NCBI GenBank assembly: GCA_943846675.1
Contig: OX044357.1
Coordinates: 1,674,001-1,738,000, forward strand
Direction: 5' to 3'
Origin: UBA987 sp002292105
GTDB lineage: Bacteria; Bacteroidota; Bacteroidia; NS11-12g; UBA9320
DNA: 64,000 nucleotides
In this document: positions 63,344 to 64,000 of the stretch, in pieces
How the letters are laid out: each line of letters begins with the position of its first letter
Position numbering within the stretch: position 1 is the stretch's first letter
Notes under the pieces: model-generated
Databases searched by the model: none
What the model was told of the DNA's origin: nothing
What the model saw: the letters and a program-made list of their open reading frames with translations, nothing else
Program-made: the position numbers and the translations under genes

Positions 63344-64000
63344 ATGAAAATATTAAATCCCCCTCAACTCAAGAAGGTAGATGCCTACACCATTCAAACC
63401 GAACCCATTTCTTCAATTGATTTGATGGAACGGGCAGGAGAATCATGTTGTTCATGGATTAAAAATGAATTCACAACAAATGACCAAATTGCGGTGATTT
63501 GTGGCACTGGTAACAATGGTGGAGATGGATTGGTAATTGCACGTTTACTTCTTAATTTAGGATACTCTGTAGACACCTTTGTTGTCGACACAGGAAATTC
63601 AAAATCCCCTGAATTCATTGAAAACGTTGAAAGAGTGGAGCGTGTACAACACCTATCTTCAGTGGAGTCTAACTTTAGTTTTAACGTTTATACACTCTTA
63701 ATAGACTGCTTGTTTGGTGTAGGACTTAACAGAAAAACGGACGGTTTTGCCGCGGAAGTGATAAACAAAATGAATTCAAGTAAGGCTTCAATTGTTTCTA
63801 TCGACATGCCTTCTGGATTGTTTGCCGAGGACAACAGCAGTAATACTGGATCAATTGTTAAAGCCAATATGTGCTTGTCATTACAATTACCAAAACTGTC
63901 CTTACTCCTACCTGAAAACCAGGCGTACGTCCTTGATTTTCGTTTGATCTCAATCGGACTAGATCAATCATTTATTGACCAACAACCTTCAGACCATATG
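63344..64000 (+). CDS. NAD(P)H-hydrate epimerase, 5' part (runs off the window)
   Basis: First 219 codons of an Nnr/YjeF-type enzyme that repairs hydrated NADH and NADPH. It begins MKILNPPQLKKVDAYT, with the nucleotide-binding CGTGNNGGDGLVIARLLL (from about residue 53) and the IDMPSGL segment near 145 that is typical of the YjeF N-domain. The frame is open to the last base, so whether a C-terminal ADP-dependent dehydratase domain follows, as is usual in the bifunctional enzyme, cannot be seen. Confidence 0.88.
   Translation, partial: MKILNPPQLKKVDAYTIQTEPISSIDLMERAGESCCSWIKNEFTTNDQIAVICGTGNNGGDGLVIARLLLNLGYSVDTFVVDTGNSKSPEFIENVERVERVQHLSSVESNFSFNVYTLLIDCLFGVGLNRKTDGFAAEVINKMNSSKASIVSIDMPSGLFAEDNSSNTGSIVKANMCLSLQLPKLSLLLPENQAYVLDFRLISIGLDQSFIDQQPSDHM

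Overview
The window reads as a chromosome segment of a free-living, probably aquatic member of the Bacteroidota, most like Flavobacteriales and their relatives (order level is inference). The evidence is type IX secretion (T9SS) C-terminal sorting domains on five proteins, TonB-dependent receptors with STN or carboxypeptidase-like domains, a FecR/ECF sigma pair, lineage-typical families (DUF5686, DUF4249, DUF6495, DUF6728, DUF4465, DUF2461, TIGR02757) and promoters of the Bacteroidota type (TTG about 17-23 nt before TAnnTTTG). No insertion sequence, prophage, CRISPR array or rRNA was found. There is one tRNA, Ser-TGA.

Layout. 0.07-1.2 kb: LysE-like exporter and a DUF1761 membrane protein. 1.3-6.3 kb (minus): a five-gene run of ABC exporter, DUF6495, TlpA-like lipoprotein, FemAB-like acyltransferase and YdjM-like membrane hydrolase. 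6.4-9.7 kb: DUF5686 outer-membrane protein and a peroxiredoxin-like protein. 9.7-11.7 kb: argS. 11.7-17.6 kb (minus): a very large T9SS surface protein with two 642-bp identical copies of a glycine-rich domain, broken by one frameshift. 17.7-23.4 kb (minus): a cell-surface-signalling operon of ECF sigma, a 51-aa protein resembling a free-standing FecR N-domain, FecR, STN-TonB receptor, DUF4249 lipoprotein and cytidine deaminase. 23.4-24.2 kb: a PaaI-type thioesterase interrupted by a TAG codon, overlapping a TPR gene. 24.3-26.6 kb: etfB-etfA-bifunctional nuclease. 26.8-34 kb: DUF2461, a T9SS type B protein, muramidase, acyl-CoA ligase, a cysteine-less thioredoxin-fold protein, zinc peptidase. 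33.8-36.6 kb: purD with an ATGA-coupled DUF6728 gene, an EamA transporter, and an XRE repressor with three operator copies built into its own promoter. 37-41 kb: serC-serA-DUF1015 and a BrkB family protein. 41.7-42.9 kb: tRNA-Ser followed by about 1 kb of noncoding DNA rich in 7-bp repeats. 43-46.4 kb: TPR-adenylate cyclase and a Tat-exported pirin. 46.5-52.1 kb (minus): a cobalamin-riboswitch operon with a BtuB-like receptor, a tandem-DUF4465 T9SS protein, another T9SS protein and a beta-propeller lipoprotein resembling BtuG. 52.3-64 kb: heme oxygenase, efp, agmatinase-like enzyme, cysteine desulfurase, thioredoxins including an Omp28-like T9SS protein, TIGR02757, PrsW, a Met/Cys gamma-family PLP enzyme, a CstB-like persulfide dioxygenase-rhodanese fusion and the start of NAD(P)HX epimerase.

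The strongest candidate for an under-described system is the riboswitch-controlled four-gene locus at 46.5-52.1 kb. It looks like a T9SS-based version of the BtuB/BtuG/BtuH vitamin B12 capture machinery known from gut Bacteroides, with one component (47481-48446) whose role I cannot name. The second is the 51-aa FecR-like mini protein between sigma factor and anti-sigma factor. The third is the operator-promoter of the XRE repressor, where operator spacing itself appears to place the -33 and -7 elements.
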